23,954 nt of DNA from a bacterium. Its GTDB lineage: Bacteria > Patescibacteriota > Minisyncoccia > Phycocordibacterales > UBA5272. Position 1 is the stretch's first letter. Each line of letters starts with the position of its first letter. The DNA is taken from NCBI GenBank assembly GCA_023267475.1, contig JAHFND010000004.1, positions 1-23,954 of the forward strand, in the 5' to 3' direction. Below are positions 1 through 7,537 of the stretch, in pieces. The translations under genes were made by a program, and so were the position numbers. Below the pieces are notes generated by a model. That model had not been told where the DNA came from, made no database searches, and saw only the letters and a program-made list of their open reading frames with translations.

Positions 1-2328
1 AAGAATAATAAATTCTCCATTCATATTTGATTTCACATAAATATTCTTATAAGAAGGTTCGATACATGGTACAGATCCAGCGATATTTGAGATGGTAGCA
101 GTAGGAGCCATAGCCATTGTGTTTGAATTTCTCATTCCATATTGCTTAACAGCCTCACGTACTGGAGTCCAATCAAGCTTTGCTTCTTTTGAAACTGGAA
201 TATCCATTCCTCTTTCTTGTTCAAGTAATCCTAATGTATCTACTGGGAAGATACCACGATCCCACTTACTTCCTTTATAACTTGAATATGTACCCTTCTC
301 GCGGGCAAGCATGGCGGACGACAAAATAGCGTGATAAGAAATAAGCTCCATTGATTCATCTGCAAACTTTACTGCTTCCTCAGAATCAAAATTAATATCC
401 ATCATATATAGAGCATCATGGAATCCCATAATACCAAGTCCAATCGGACGATGACGAAAATTACTTCTCTCTGCTTCTACTGTTGGATAGAAGTTCACAT
501 CGATAACATTATCAAGCATACGAATAGCCGTGCGAGTAGTAGAAGCTACTAAATCCACATCAAACTTTCCATTATTCATCAAGCGTTGATAATTTAGTGA
601 TCCTAGATTACACACAGCTGTCTCTTCGAGAGAATTGTTAAGTGTGATTTCTGTACAGAGATTAGAATTATGTACTATACCAGCATGATCTTGTGGAGAG
701 CGTACATTTGATGGATCCTTCCACGTAATCCAAGGGTGTCCTGTTTCGTAAAGCATTGTAACCATCTTGCGCCAGAGTTCACGTGCCTTCATCTTCTTAA
801 AAAGCTTTATCCTTCCTTCTTCTGCATCTTTTTCATATTGAACATAATTCTTCTCAAATATAGCTCCGTATGTTTCAGAAAGTGTAGGAGTTTCGTCCGG
901 TGAAAATAGTGTCCAATCACCATCAGATTGAATTCTCTTCATAAATAAATCAGAAATCCATAAAGCTGTATCCATATCATGAGTACGACGGCGATCATCT
1001 CCAGTATTCTTACGAAGATCCAAAAACTCTTCTATATCGTAATGCCAGTTCTCTATATATACACATGTAGCACCTCTGCGACGTCCAGAACGATTTATAG
1101 CGACAGTCACATCATTTGCAATCTTAAGGAATGGAACAAGACCGTTTGATTTAATTCCTGATTTTTTCACAAGAGATCCAGAAGCGCGAACTGATGTCCA
1201 GTTTGTACCTATTCCTCCTGCCCATTTTGAAAGTTGTGCATTATCAGAATAAACCTTAAAGATACTTTCTAGTGAATCCCCTACTGTATTTAAATAGCAG
1301 CTAGATAATTGTGGGTGCTTTGTTCCTGAGTGAAATAGTGTAGGAGATGAAGGTACGAAACGAAGCGTAGACATTGCTTCATAAAATTCTATTGCTCGTG
1401 TAGTTCTATCTAATTCTTTTTCAGCAAGCGCTACTCCCATGGCTATACGCATCCAGAATCCTTGTATGTGTTCAATGATAAGCCCGTCCCCTTCTACATC
1501 ACGTGCAAGATATCTTTCATAAAGTGTCTGAGTACCTAAGTACATAAAAAGTTCATCTCTACTTCTTACAATAGATGATGCTAGACGATTTAAATCAAAA
1601 TTCGCCATACGAACATCAAGCATTCCTCTTTCTATTCCTTTATTTATTCCTTTTATGAAAGCTTCTCTATACTGTTCATCAAGACGTGTGTAATCGAGTG
1701 ATACTTCGCCGATTAATTCTTCGCTAATCTGATTAAGTAGAAGTCTAGACGCAAGATATGAATAAGCAGGATCTTGTTCAATCATAGAACGAACAGTCAT
1801 GACGAGTGCCTTTGTAATTTCCTTAGTCGGCATAGCCTCATAAACTTCTAGTTTTATCTGCTTTAAAATCTGCTCAACATTTATTTCTTTCTCATAACCA
1901 TGAATCACGTGCATTATAGTTGCACGCACTTTTTCGATATTAAATTTCTCCTTAACACCTGTCCTCTTAGTGATATAAAGTCCTCCTTCTTCTACTTTCT
2001 CTAGGACTTCAAGTTTCTTCTCTTCGCGAATCTTTGCATGCTCAAAACGATAGATAATGTAATGTTTTGCGACGTCGAAAAAACCTGCGCTCATCAAGTT
2101 CTTTTCTACAAGATCCTGAGTATGCTCCACTGTTGGCACATACCCTTCACGAGTTAGAGCTTCAAGCTCCAACTCTTTAGAAACAAGCTCTGTAATATGC
2201 TTTGCAATCGGTGCTTTTTCATCTCTAGTAACACTTATGAATGCCTTTTTTATAGCTTTTTCAATCTTCTCAGAATCAAAAACAACAATTTCTCCGTTTC
2301 GCTTTTTAATGGTTTGTAGAATAGACAT
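1..2328 (-). CDS. nrdA: Ribonucleoside-diphosphate reductase large (alpha) subunit, class I, 3' end off window
   Basis: Reduces ribonucleoside diphosphates to deoxyribonucleotides together with a radical-generating beta subunit that is not in this window. 776 codons are open from the ATG to the left edge without a stop, so the C-terminal swivel cysteines cannot be seen. The N-terminus has a first ATP-cone (residues about 3-95, with KKRNGEIVVFD) and a second cone-like repeat (about 117-205, with TKRTGVKEKF), which suggests dATP/ATP overall-activity control. The catalytic barrel has the first redox cysteine in SSCYLN (C344), the N-x-C-x-E active-site motif SNLCTEI (N556, C558, E560) and the second redox cysteine in AVCNLG (C573); MAPTATISNIAGS lies near the edge. 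The family call is secure. The start is the first ATG after an upstream TATAAG and has only a weak AAGG as a possible ribosome site. Confidence 0.95.
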   Translation of the reverse strand, partial: MSILQTIKKRNGEIVVFDSEKIEKAIKKAFISVTRDEKAPIAKHITELVSKELELEALTREGYVPTVEHTQDLVEKNLMSAGFFDVAKHYIIYRFEHAKIREEKKLEVLEKVEEGGLYITKRTGVKEKFNIEKVRATIMHVIHGYEKEINVEQILKQIKLEVYEAMPTKEITKALVMTVRSMIEQDPAYSYLASRLLLNQISEELIGEVSLDYTRLDEQYREAFIKGINKGIERGMLDVRMANFDLNRLASSIVRSRDELFMYLGTQTLYERYLARDVEGDGLIIEHIQGFWMRIAMGVALAEKELDRTTRAIEFYEAMSTLRFVPSSPTLFHSGTKHPQLSSCYLNTVGDSLESIFKVYSDNAQLSKWAGGIGTNWTSVRASGSLVKKSGIKSNGLVPFLKIANDVTVAINRSGRRRGATCVYIENWHYDIEEFLDLRKNTGDDRRRTHDMDTALWISDLFMKRIQSDGDWTLFSPDETPTLSETYGAIFEKNYVQYEKDAEEGRIKLFKKMKARELWRKMVTMLYETGHPWITWKDPSNVRSPQDHAGIVHNSNLCTEITLNNSLEETAVCNLGSLNYQRLMNNGKFDVDLVASTTRTAIRMLDNVIDVNFYPTVEAERSNFRHRPIGLGIMGFHDALYMMDINFDSEEAVKFADESMELISYHAILSSAMLAREKGTYSSYKGSKWDRGIFPVDTLGLLEQERGMDIPVSKEAKLDWTPVREAVKQYGMRNSNTMAMAPTATISNIAGSVPCIEPSYKNIYVKSNMNGEFIIL

Positions 2329-2335
2329 ATCGAGC

Positions 2336-2341
2336 CTTATA
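2336..2341 (-). promoter_or_regulatory. Candidate -10 element of nrdA
   Basis: TATAAG on the minus strand ends 7 nt before the nrdA ATG, which would put the transcript start at or next to the start codon. No convincing -35 is seen. The spacing matches that of other core genes in the window. Confidence 0.4.
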
Positions 2342-2414
2342 AAATTACATTTTGTTAATGTACTCAGTGTATACAAAAACAACTAAAAGCCATCTTTTTT
2401 GTCTTTCAAATATG

Positions 2415-2435
2415 TGTCAAGAGTAACTCTTGACA
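2415..2435. promoter_or_regulatory. Near-perfect 21-bp palindrome between uvrC and nrdA, possible operator
   Basis: Two perfect 10-bp arms, TGTCAAGAGT and ACTCTTGACA, flank a single A. It lies about 17 nt after the uvrC stop and about 87 nt before the nrdA start. Folded as RNA it would give a 9-bp stem with a TAA loop but has no real T-run, so an operator is more likely than a terminator. It contains TTGACA on both strands. It does not match the NrdR-box consensus known to me. Confidence 0.55.
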
Positions 2436-2452
2436 TCAAATATTCCATGCTG

Positions 2453-3667
2453 TTAAGCGACCTTATTTCGTAATGTTTTATGGTAACCGATAGCGAATCT
2501 ATGAGCCTCTCCGTTAGCTAAAAGTATTTCCTTTTTGTGGTAATCCACATGTACTTTATCTCCGAGTATGTCCTTTGGTTTGTGACGATCATCTTTCACT
2601 ACAGAAACTACTGGAATCATAAGCCCAAATGAAGCAAGCAGTCTTTCAGCTGTTTGCTTATGCCCTAACCCACCATCTATCACGATAAGGTCTGGATAAC
2701 GCCATTCTTTATGAGAAAATCGACGAGTCAGTATTTCTCTTAACCCTTCATAATCATCATTTATCTTTTCTGGCAACTTAAATTTACGATATTCTTCTTT
2801 ATCTTTTTCTTTACCAAAGATCACAGTCATCACCCCAACACGAGAAGTGCCAGAAATATGTGCCACGTCATAAGCTTCAATACGAAAATCAGTTTGTTTA
2901 AAAGACAATATTTCGTCCTCTTTTATCAAACCTATGTCTTTTATATGATCAAGTGCGAATAGTGTATTTCTTACATTTCCAGCCTTTTCAAACAAATGCT
3001 TTCTGGCATATTCATTCATCTGCTTTTCTAGACTCTTTTTTATTTCTGTCCTTTTTCCTTCAAATAGTTTTCTAATATTGTCTATATGTCTTTTATATTC
3101 TGCTTCAGAAATCAATCCTACACATACGCCAGGACATAATTTTATCTGCGCATTAAAACAAGGTTTATTCTGATTTAGATCACATCTATCACGATATGGA
3201 AACATTCTACGGATGATTTTCATAGCTTCACGTAGTTGAGATAAAGATGCAAATGGACCATAAACTTTAAGCACATCTTTTTTAGAAAACCTTTTCTCAA
3301 AATCTCTGATTCGCATAGTAAGCACTCTTGGGTACTTTTCTTTAGTTATCACAACACAGGTGAAGCTCTTATTATCTTTCTCTTTAGCGTTATATGGTGG
3401 ATTATTTTCTTTTATAAACTTACTCTCAAGAAGTAAAGCCTCAAGAACACTTCCAGTCTCTTGATAAGTCACAGTATCCGCTATAGTCACCATAGTAACC
3501 AGTCTGAGCCCACGCTGCTTCATCAAGTCAGGATTGAAATAACTTCTTACTCTATCCTTTAAAGAAGTAGCTTTACCTATGTATAAAATCGCACCAGACT
3601 TGTCACGAAAAAAATACACCCCTGGGTTATCAGGAAGGTTTAAAGTAGCTAGTGCTTGCTTTTTCAT
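2453..3667 (-). CDS. uvrC: UvrABC excinuclease subunit C, short form lacking the C-terminal HhH region
   Basis: The nuclease of nucleotide excision repair, which makes the 3' and 5' incisions around a lesion loaded by UvrA/UvrB. 404 residues against about 610 in E. coli. An N-terminal GIY-YIG domain (GVYFF at 16-20, LYIGKA at 28-33, R39, E81) is followed by a cysteine cluster (C162, C170, C178, C182), a UVR motif (about 197-235) and the RNase-H-like nuclease with D267 (AYDVAH), D331 (VIDGG) and H389 (EAHRFAI). The protein stops about 15 residues after that histidine, so the tandem helix-hairpin-helix DNA-binding part is missing. The ATG chosen lies 7 nt after TACAAT; a 15-residue upstream extension in frame would overlap the promoter and has no family similarity. 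Confidence 0.95.
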   Translation of the reverse strand: MKKQALATLNLPDNPGVYFFRDKSGAILYIGKATSLKDRVRSYFNPDLMKQRGLRLVTMVTIADTVTYQETGSVLEALLLESKFIKENNPPYNAKEKDNKSFTCVVITKEKYPRVLTMRIRDFEKRFSKKDVLKVYGPFASLSQLREAMKIIRRMFPYRDRCDLNQNKPCFNAQIKLCPGVCVGLISEAEYKRHIDNIRKLFEGKRTEIKKSLEKQMNEYARKHLFEKAGNVRNTLFALDHIKDIGLIKEDEILSFKQTDFRIEAYDVAHISGTSRVGVMTVIFGKEKDKEEYRKFKLPEKINDDYEGLREILTRRFSHKEWRYPDLIVIDGGLGHKQTAERLLASFGLMIPVVSVVKDDRHKPKDILGDKVHVDYHKKEILLANGEAHRFAIGYHKTLRNKVA

Positions 3668-3674
3668 CAAATGT

Positions 3675-3680
3675 ATTGTA
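3675..3680 (-). promoter_or_regulatory. -10 element of uvrC
   Basis: TACAAT ends 7 nt before the uvrC ATG; a TTGCTA lies 16 nt upstream. This predicts a leaderless or nearly leaderless mRNA. Confidence 0.5.
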
Positions 3681-3776
3681 CAGTAAATACTCACTTTAGC
3701 AACCTTGGTCAATCAAGTTGCACAGGTGAACGGGAGCAGTTCTTTAAAAACAGCAGAAGAGAAGAAAGATCGTCAC

Positions 3777-3953
3777 ATGAACACCGAAAACATTTGTGAA
3801 GTCATAAAGCGTAGTGCTGAATACTTTGGCTTGAAACCACGCTGGCCTTGGCCAAGTGGTCAAAAGACAAAGCCAGACGCTTCTACGTATGGTGTTGAAT
3901 CATTCTCCCCACACACAATAAATCAAATTGTGGGGTGCCAAAATGGCAAATGA
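3777..3953 (+). CDS. Small unknown protein, first gene of a two-gene unit
   Basis: 58 residues, not recognised. It begins MNTENICEVIKRSAEYFGL and has a Trp/Pro-rich centre (RWPWPSG at 46-52 nt-codon scale, near residue 22) and one C-terminal cysteine. It has no membrane segment and is probably soluble. The frame is open further upstream to GTG and TTG codons (3726, 3705), so the start is uncertain; the ATG is chosen because of a purine-rich GAAGAAAG stretch ahead of it. It runs opposite to both flanking genes, uvrC and uvrA. The stop is TGA, which no core gene in this window uses. The end overlaps the start of the next gene by 11 nt, so the two are probably translationally coupled. That it is a gene rather than a chance frame is supported by the coupling and by the strong terminator downstream. 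Confidence 0.55.
   Translation: MNTENICEVIKRSAEYFGLKPRWPWPSGQKTKPDASTYGVESFSPHTINQIVGCQNGK
3907..3935 (+). promoter_or_regulatory. Hairpin that could mask the ribosome site of the second small gene
   Basis: CCCCA and CAAT (separated by a CACA bulge) can pair with ATTG-TGGGG across a 7-nt loop. The 3' arm contains the G-rich stretch just upstream of the ATG at 3943. Ribosomes finishing the first gene would open it, which fits translational coupling. This is a paper fold only. Confidence 0.4.
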
Positions 3954-4149
3954 GGAGTGTCCGCATCTTCCCATGTGCCGAGAATGCATAACAGAAAACG
4001 GCATACCAGAACCATCGATAAGAAGGTTCGGGCAATTCACATTTGCACCTCTTCCTCAATGTCATGTTGATATTCGACCCTTTGTGGCTTTCCACGAAGG
4101 CAAGATCAATCTTGCGGAATTGGAAAAACAACTCCATATACCCAAGTAA
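3943..4149 (+). CDS. Small cysteine-containing unknown protein
   Basis: 68 residues, not recognised. It has an N-terminal cysteine cluster (C6, C12, C15 in CPHLPMCREC, plus C40) that could bind a metal, and a C-terminal helix (KINLAELEKQL). It has no membrane segment. The start ATG overlaps the end of the preceding gene by 11 nt. A TTG at 3928 in the same frame is a less likely start. The GGGGTG ahead of the ATG is a weak Shine-Dalgarno and sits in a hairpin. The gene is followed after 8 nt by a strong terminator shared with convergent uvrA. The pair may form one functional unit inserted between uvrC and uvrA. Confidence 0.6.
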   Translation: MANEECPHLPMCRECITENGIPEPSIRRFGQFTFAPLPQCHVDIRPFVAFHEGKINLAELEKQLHIPK

Positions 4150-4157
4150 GCATGACA

Positions 4158-4189
4158 AAACGGCCGACCCTATCCAGGGTCGGCCGTTT
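4158..4189. terminator. Bidirectional intrinsic terminator between the small gene pair and uvrA
   Basis: Perfect 13-bp arms AAACGGCCGACCC and GGGTCGGCCGTTT around a 6-nt loop, with T-rich sequence after it on the plus strand and an A-run on the other side. It can end transcripts of both convergent units. Confidence 0.9.
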
Positions 4190-4212
4190 CTACTTTATAT
4201 TACTTACTGGTA

Positions 4213-6831
4213 TTATTTTTTACGTTTAAGAACTTTCTTTAAATACTGTCCTGTGTATGACTTCGCATTTCCTGCTACAGATTCTGGAGTACCCGTCGCC
4301 ACGATCTTACCCCCACCAACCCCACCTTCTGGGCCAATATCGATAATATAATCTGCATTTTTTACAATATCTAAATTGTGTTCAATGAGTACTACAGTAT
4401 TTCCTTTATCTACCAATTTATTTAATATCTCAATTAACTTCACAACATCTTCATAATGAAGTCCGATAGATGGCTCATCAAGAAGATAAATAGTTTTCTC
4501 TACGTGTGGTCGATAAAGTTCTGAAGAAATTTTTACACGTTGTGCCTCGCCTCCTGAAAGAGTGGTAGCTGACTGTCCGAGTTCTAAATATCCTAAGCCC
4601 ACATCATCAAGTGTTTTTACTCTGTCATACACAGCTGGAATATCGGCAAAGAATGTTAAAGATTCTTCCACAGTCATACAAAGCACATCATAAATACTCT
4701 TACCTTTCCACTTCACTTCAAGAGTTTCTTTCATAAATCTTTTACCCTGACACACATCACACTGCACATACACAGTTGGAAGGAAGTGCATTTCTACTGC
4801 AATCTCACCATTACCCTGACAAGCTTCACAACGTCCACCTTTCACGTTAAAAGAGAACCGTGATGCTTTCCATCCACGAATACGCGCTTCTTCTGATTCA
4901 GCAAATAAGTCTCTTATGTGTGTCCATGCACCAGTGTAAGTAGCAGGATTACTTCGTGGTGTGCGACCTATAGCACCTTGATCAATAAGCACTACACGTG
5001 AAAGATACTCAGTACCAGTTATTTCTTTTACATTATGAACTTGTGCACTACGATGACGTCTTTCAAGGCGCGCCAACAGATTTCGGTGAAGTATTTCATA
5101 CATAAAAGAACTCTTTCCAGAACCAGATACTCCAGTAATTGCAGTCAGCTTTCCAAGTGGAAGAGATACATTCATATCTTTAATATTGAAAACATTTCCT
5201 CCTGTAATTCTGATTGTGCCCTTATCATTTTGTCTGCGCACAGGGACTGGTATTTCTTTTTCACCACGAAGATAAGAGAGAGTAACGCTGCCTGATTTAT
5301 TTTTTGGTGCAGTAAGTAATTCATCCAAATATCCAGACACTACTACTTCTCCACCATGAACACCTGCTTTTGGACCAATGTCTACAATATAATCTGATGC
5401 ATAAATAGTATCTTCATCATGTTCTACGATTATTATTGTATTACCCATATCACGAAGATGAAGAAGCGTTTTAATTAATCTATCATTATCGCGCTGATGT
5501 AATCCAATAGTAGGCTCATCAAGTACGTACAGCGCTCCCACTAATTTAGATCCAAGCTGAGATGCTAGTCTAATACGCTGTGCTTCTCCACCTGACAAAG
5601 TGTCTGCCTTACGATTAAGTGAAAGATAATCTAATCCTACATCTAGCATGAAGATAAGACGTGATTCAATTTCTTTAATCACAACCGACGCAATCTCTTG
5701 TTCCTTCTTAGTAAGAGGAATTCGTGCGAAATATTCTTGTGCATCTTTAATTGAAAGTGCTGTAATATCTACAATATTTATTTTTTCCTTATCATCAAGG
5801 TATACGTGAAGTGCTTCAGGTCGAAGACGTTTTCCATGACAATCATCACATTCATCCAATCCTCCAAAATATTTTGTACCAAGACCGTTACATGTAGGAC
5901 ATGCTCCGTATGGAGAGTTGAAAGAGAAAAGTCTAGGTTCAATTTCTGGGAAAGAAAATCCACAACTTGCACAAGAGAATTTATTACTCATAATAGTTTT
6001 CTCTCCGAGTATTTCTATTTCTAGTAGTCCGTCAGATTCGTGCAGTGCACGTTCTATAGCTTCAGATAGTCTGATCATCGCATCTTTCTCATTTGCTTTA
6101 AGACGAAAATCATCAAGTGCAATTGAATCAACTATAACAGAAATCTCATGCTTCTTAGTTTTAGTGAGTACTATTTGTTCACGAAGAGATTTTCTTTCTC
6201 CATCTACAACTGCTTCTGTATAACCTTTACCTAACATGTCATAAAGCATCTGATAATGCTCGCCTTTTCTTCCTCGCACAAGTGGTGCCATGATATGAAG
6301 TTCAGCATGAGAAAACTCTACACCGAGCATTTCTTTCTTTATCTTTTTAAAATCTACTGCTTTAACCTTATCTAAAATAAAATGAATAATTTCTTCATTA
6401 GAAAGTTTCTGAATTTTTGCTCCACATTCCACACAATACGGCTTACCTACACGCGCATAAAGCACACGAAGATAGTCATATATTTCGGTTATGGTAGCAA
6501 CAGTAGAGCGTGGATTTCTTCCAGCTGACTTTTGATCTATTGATATCGCAGGAGAAAGGCCAACTATTTCGTCTACATCTGGCTTTTGCATTTGGTTTAA
6601 AAATTGTCTTGCGTACGCAGAAAGTGATTCTACATATCTACGTTGTCCTTCAGCAAAAATAGTATCAAATGCTAAAGATGATTTTCCTGAACCAGAAAGA
6701 CCAGTAAATACGATCATCTTATGTCGTGGCATTTCAACTGTAATATTTTTCAAATTGTGAGTTCTAGCACCTTTCACAATAATACTTTCCAAATGTTTTG
6801 AATTTTTATCTTCTTGTTTTTTAGGAGACAT
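4213..6831 (-). CDS. uvrA: UvrABC excinuclease subunit A, shortened
   Basis: Damage-recognition ATPase of nucleotide excision repair; a dimer loads UvrB at lesions. 872 residues against about 940-950 usual. Walker A 1 is GLSGSGKS (44-51). The first zinc module is CASC (287, 290) with CPTC (311, 314). The signature LSGGEAQR follows at 412-419, then Walker B LYVLDEP (434-440). The second half has Walker [10 protein letters not shown] (567-575), the second zinc finger C668, C671, C691, C694, the signature at 758-765 and Walker B at 781-787. The shortfall has one clear place: after GLG (316-318) only about 9 residues lead to the CDDC-GKRL element (328-335), where well-studied UvrA proteins have roughly 85-100. 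All ATPase and zinc elements are kept, so it should be active. Confidence 0.97.
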   Translation of the reverse strand: MSPKKQEDKNSKHLESIIVKGARTHNLKNITVEMPRHKMIVFTGLSGSGKSSLAFDTIFAEGQRRYVESLSAYARQFLNQMQKPDVDEIVGLSPAISIDQKSAGRNPRSTVATITEIYDYLRVLYARVGKPYCVECGAKIQKLSNEEIIHFILDKVKAVDFKKIKKEMLGVEFSHAELHIMAPLVRGRKGEHYQMLYDMLGKGYTEAVVDGERKSLREQIVLTKTKKHEISVIVDSIALDDFRLKANEKDAMIRLSEAIERALHESDGLLEIEILGEKTIMSNKFSCASCGFSFPEIEPRLFSFNSPYGACPTCNGLGTKYFGGLDECDDCHGKRLRPEALHVYLDDKEKINIVDITALSIKDAQEYFARIPLTKKEQEIASVVIKEIESRLIFMLDVGLDYLSLNRKADTLSGGEAQRIRLASQLGSKLVGALYVLDEPTIGLHQRDNDRLIKTLLHLRDMGNTIIIVEHDEDTIYASDYIVDIGPKAGVHGGEVVVSGYLDELLTAPKNKSGSVTLSYLRGEKEIPVPVRRQNDKGTIRITGGNVFNIKDMNVSLPLGKLTAITGVSGSGKSSFMYEILHRNLLARLERRHRSAQVHNVKEITGTEYLSRVVLIDQGAIGRTPRSNPATYTGAWTHIRDLFAESEEARIRGWKASRFSFNVKGGRCEACQGNGEIAVEMHFLPTVYVQCDVCQGKRFMKETLEVKWKGKSIYDVLCMTVEESLTFFADIPAVYDRVKTLDDVGLGYLELGQSATTLSGGEAQRVKISSELYRPHVEKTIYLLDEPSIGLHYEDVVKLIEILNKLVDKGNTVVLIEHNLDIVKNADYIIDIGPEGGVGGGKIVATGTPESVAGNAKSYTGQYLKKVLKRKK

Positions 6832-6852
6832 AAATGTTGGCTTAACTGATGG

Positions 6853-6861
6853 ATTATAACA
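6853..6861 (-). promoter_or_regulatory. Extended -10 promoter of uvrA
   Basis: TGT-TATAAT, a perfect -10 with the TGn extension, ends 21 nt before the uvrA ATG. The leader would be about 14 nt, with no Shine-Dalgarno in it. Confidence 0.65.
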
Positions 6862-6870
6862 TTTTTAGTC

Positions 6871-6903
6871 TAAAAGAGCGACCCTTACATAGTCGCTCTT
6901 TTA
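6871..6903 (-). terminator. Intrinsic terminator after the 6915-7442 gene
   Basis: Perfect 12-bp arms TAAAAGAGCGAC and GTCGCTCTTTTA with a 9-nt loop, followed by T-rich sequence on the minus strand. It lies just before the uvrA promoter, so uvrA is transcribed separately. The stem closely resembles the one at 22991-23027. Confidence 0.85.
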
Positions 6904-6914
6904 TAACACTTCCT

Positions 6915-7442
6915 TTACTTTACCTTCACACTTTCCAAAGTCTTTTGTATCAAATCATGATTCACTTTCTTATTCTCTACAATGAAAAGCCATTGATCAT
7001 TTGAGACTTGTGCTATATGCCATTCGCTTCCTTCTGATTCTGCCACTTGCCATTTATAATTACCGATTATCTCTTCATCTAATGGATTTATCACGGAGAC
7101 GTGTGGTGCTATTATCTCATCAATATAACCAAGCGGAGTAAAACCTCTTCCTCCTTCATAACTTACATATACTGTAGCATAAGAAGAAGTGCCGGTAGTT
7201 ATTTTCGTGAAAGCGCCATCTAATTCTGTAGTAGTCGTAGCATATTCTGGAATATTAAAACTATATTCAATATTATTATCACCTTCATAAAAACGTGACA
7301 CTTTAGAAGAATAAGTTTTCATCTTTACTAAATCTTGAACGACTTGATGTTTTAAATCATTTTTCTTTGTGTATACATATCCACCAATGACAACAACAGC
7401 GAGTCCTAGAACAACAAGTAAAATTGATACATACGTCTTCAT
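6915..7442 (-). CDS. Membrane-anchored extracytoplasmic protein of unknown function
   Basis: 175 residues, not recognised. An uncleaved signal-anchor or signal peptide occupies about residues 4-25 (VSILLVVLGLAVVVIGGYVY), followed by KK and a globular part that would lie outside the membrane. The globular part has beta-rich stretches (KWQVAESEGSEWHIAQVS) and no cysteines. It sits between uvrB and uvrA but has its own promoter and terminator, so the position need not mean a DNA-repair role. Codon use and the TAA stop are like the core genes. The start ATG lies 8 nt after TATACT. Confidence 0.85.
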   Translation of the reverse strand: MKTYVSILLVVLGLAVVVIGGYVYTKKNDLKHQVVQDLVKMKTYSSKVSRFYEGDNNIEYSFNIPEYATTTTELDGAFTKITTGTSSYATVYVSYEGGRGFTPLGYIDEIIAPHVSVINPLDEEIIGNYKWQVAESEGSEWHIAQVSNDQWLFIVENKKVNHDLIQKTLESVKVK

Positions 7443-7450
7443 ATGTATCC

Positions 7451-7456
7451 AGTATA
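7451..7456 (-). promoter_or_regulatory. -10 element of the 6915-7442 gene
   Basis: TATACT ends 8 nt before the ATG; TTGCAG lies 17 nt upstream as a weak -35. This predicts a leaderless mRNA. Confidence 0.5.
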
Positions 7457-7537
7457 TGCTTCTAAACGAAGCTCTGCAAAATTGACAAAAACCCTTTAAA
7501 TATATGGTATTTTAGACGATAAAAAATAACAAGACTT

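Noticed and set aside
92..280. 62-codon plus-strand ORF
   Set aside because: Antisense shadow of nrdA, which reads without a break across it with conserved motifs.
3668..3712. 15-codon extension of uvrC
   Set aside because: It lies over the TACAAT element; the family start fits MKKQALATLN.
4043..4351. 102-codon plus-strand ORF over the terminator and the 3' end of uvrA
   Set aside because: It runs through the terminator hairpin and is antisense to uvrA.
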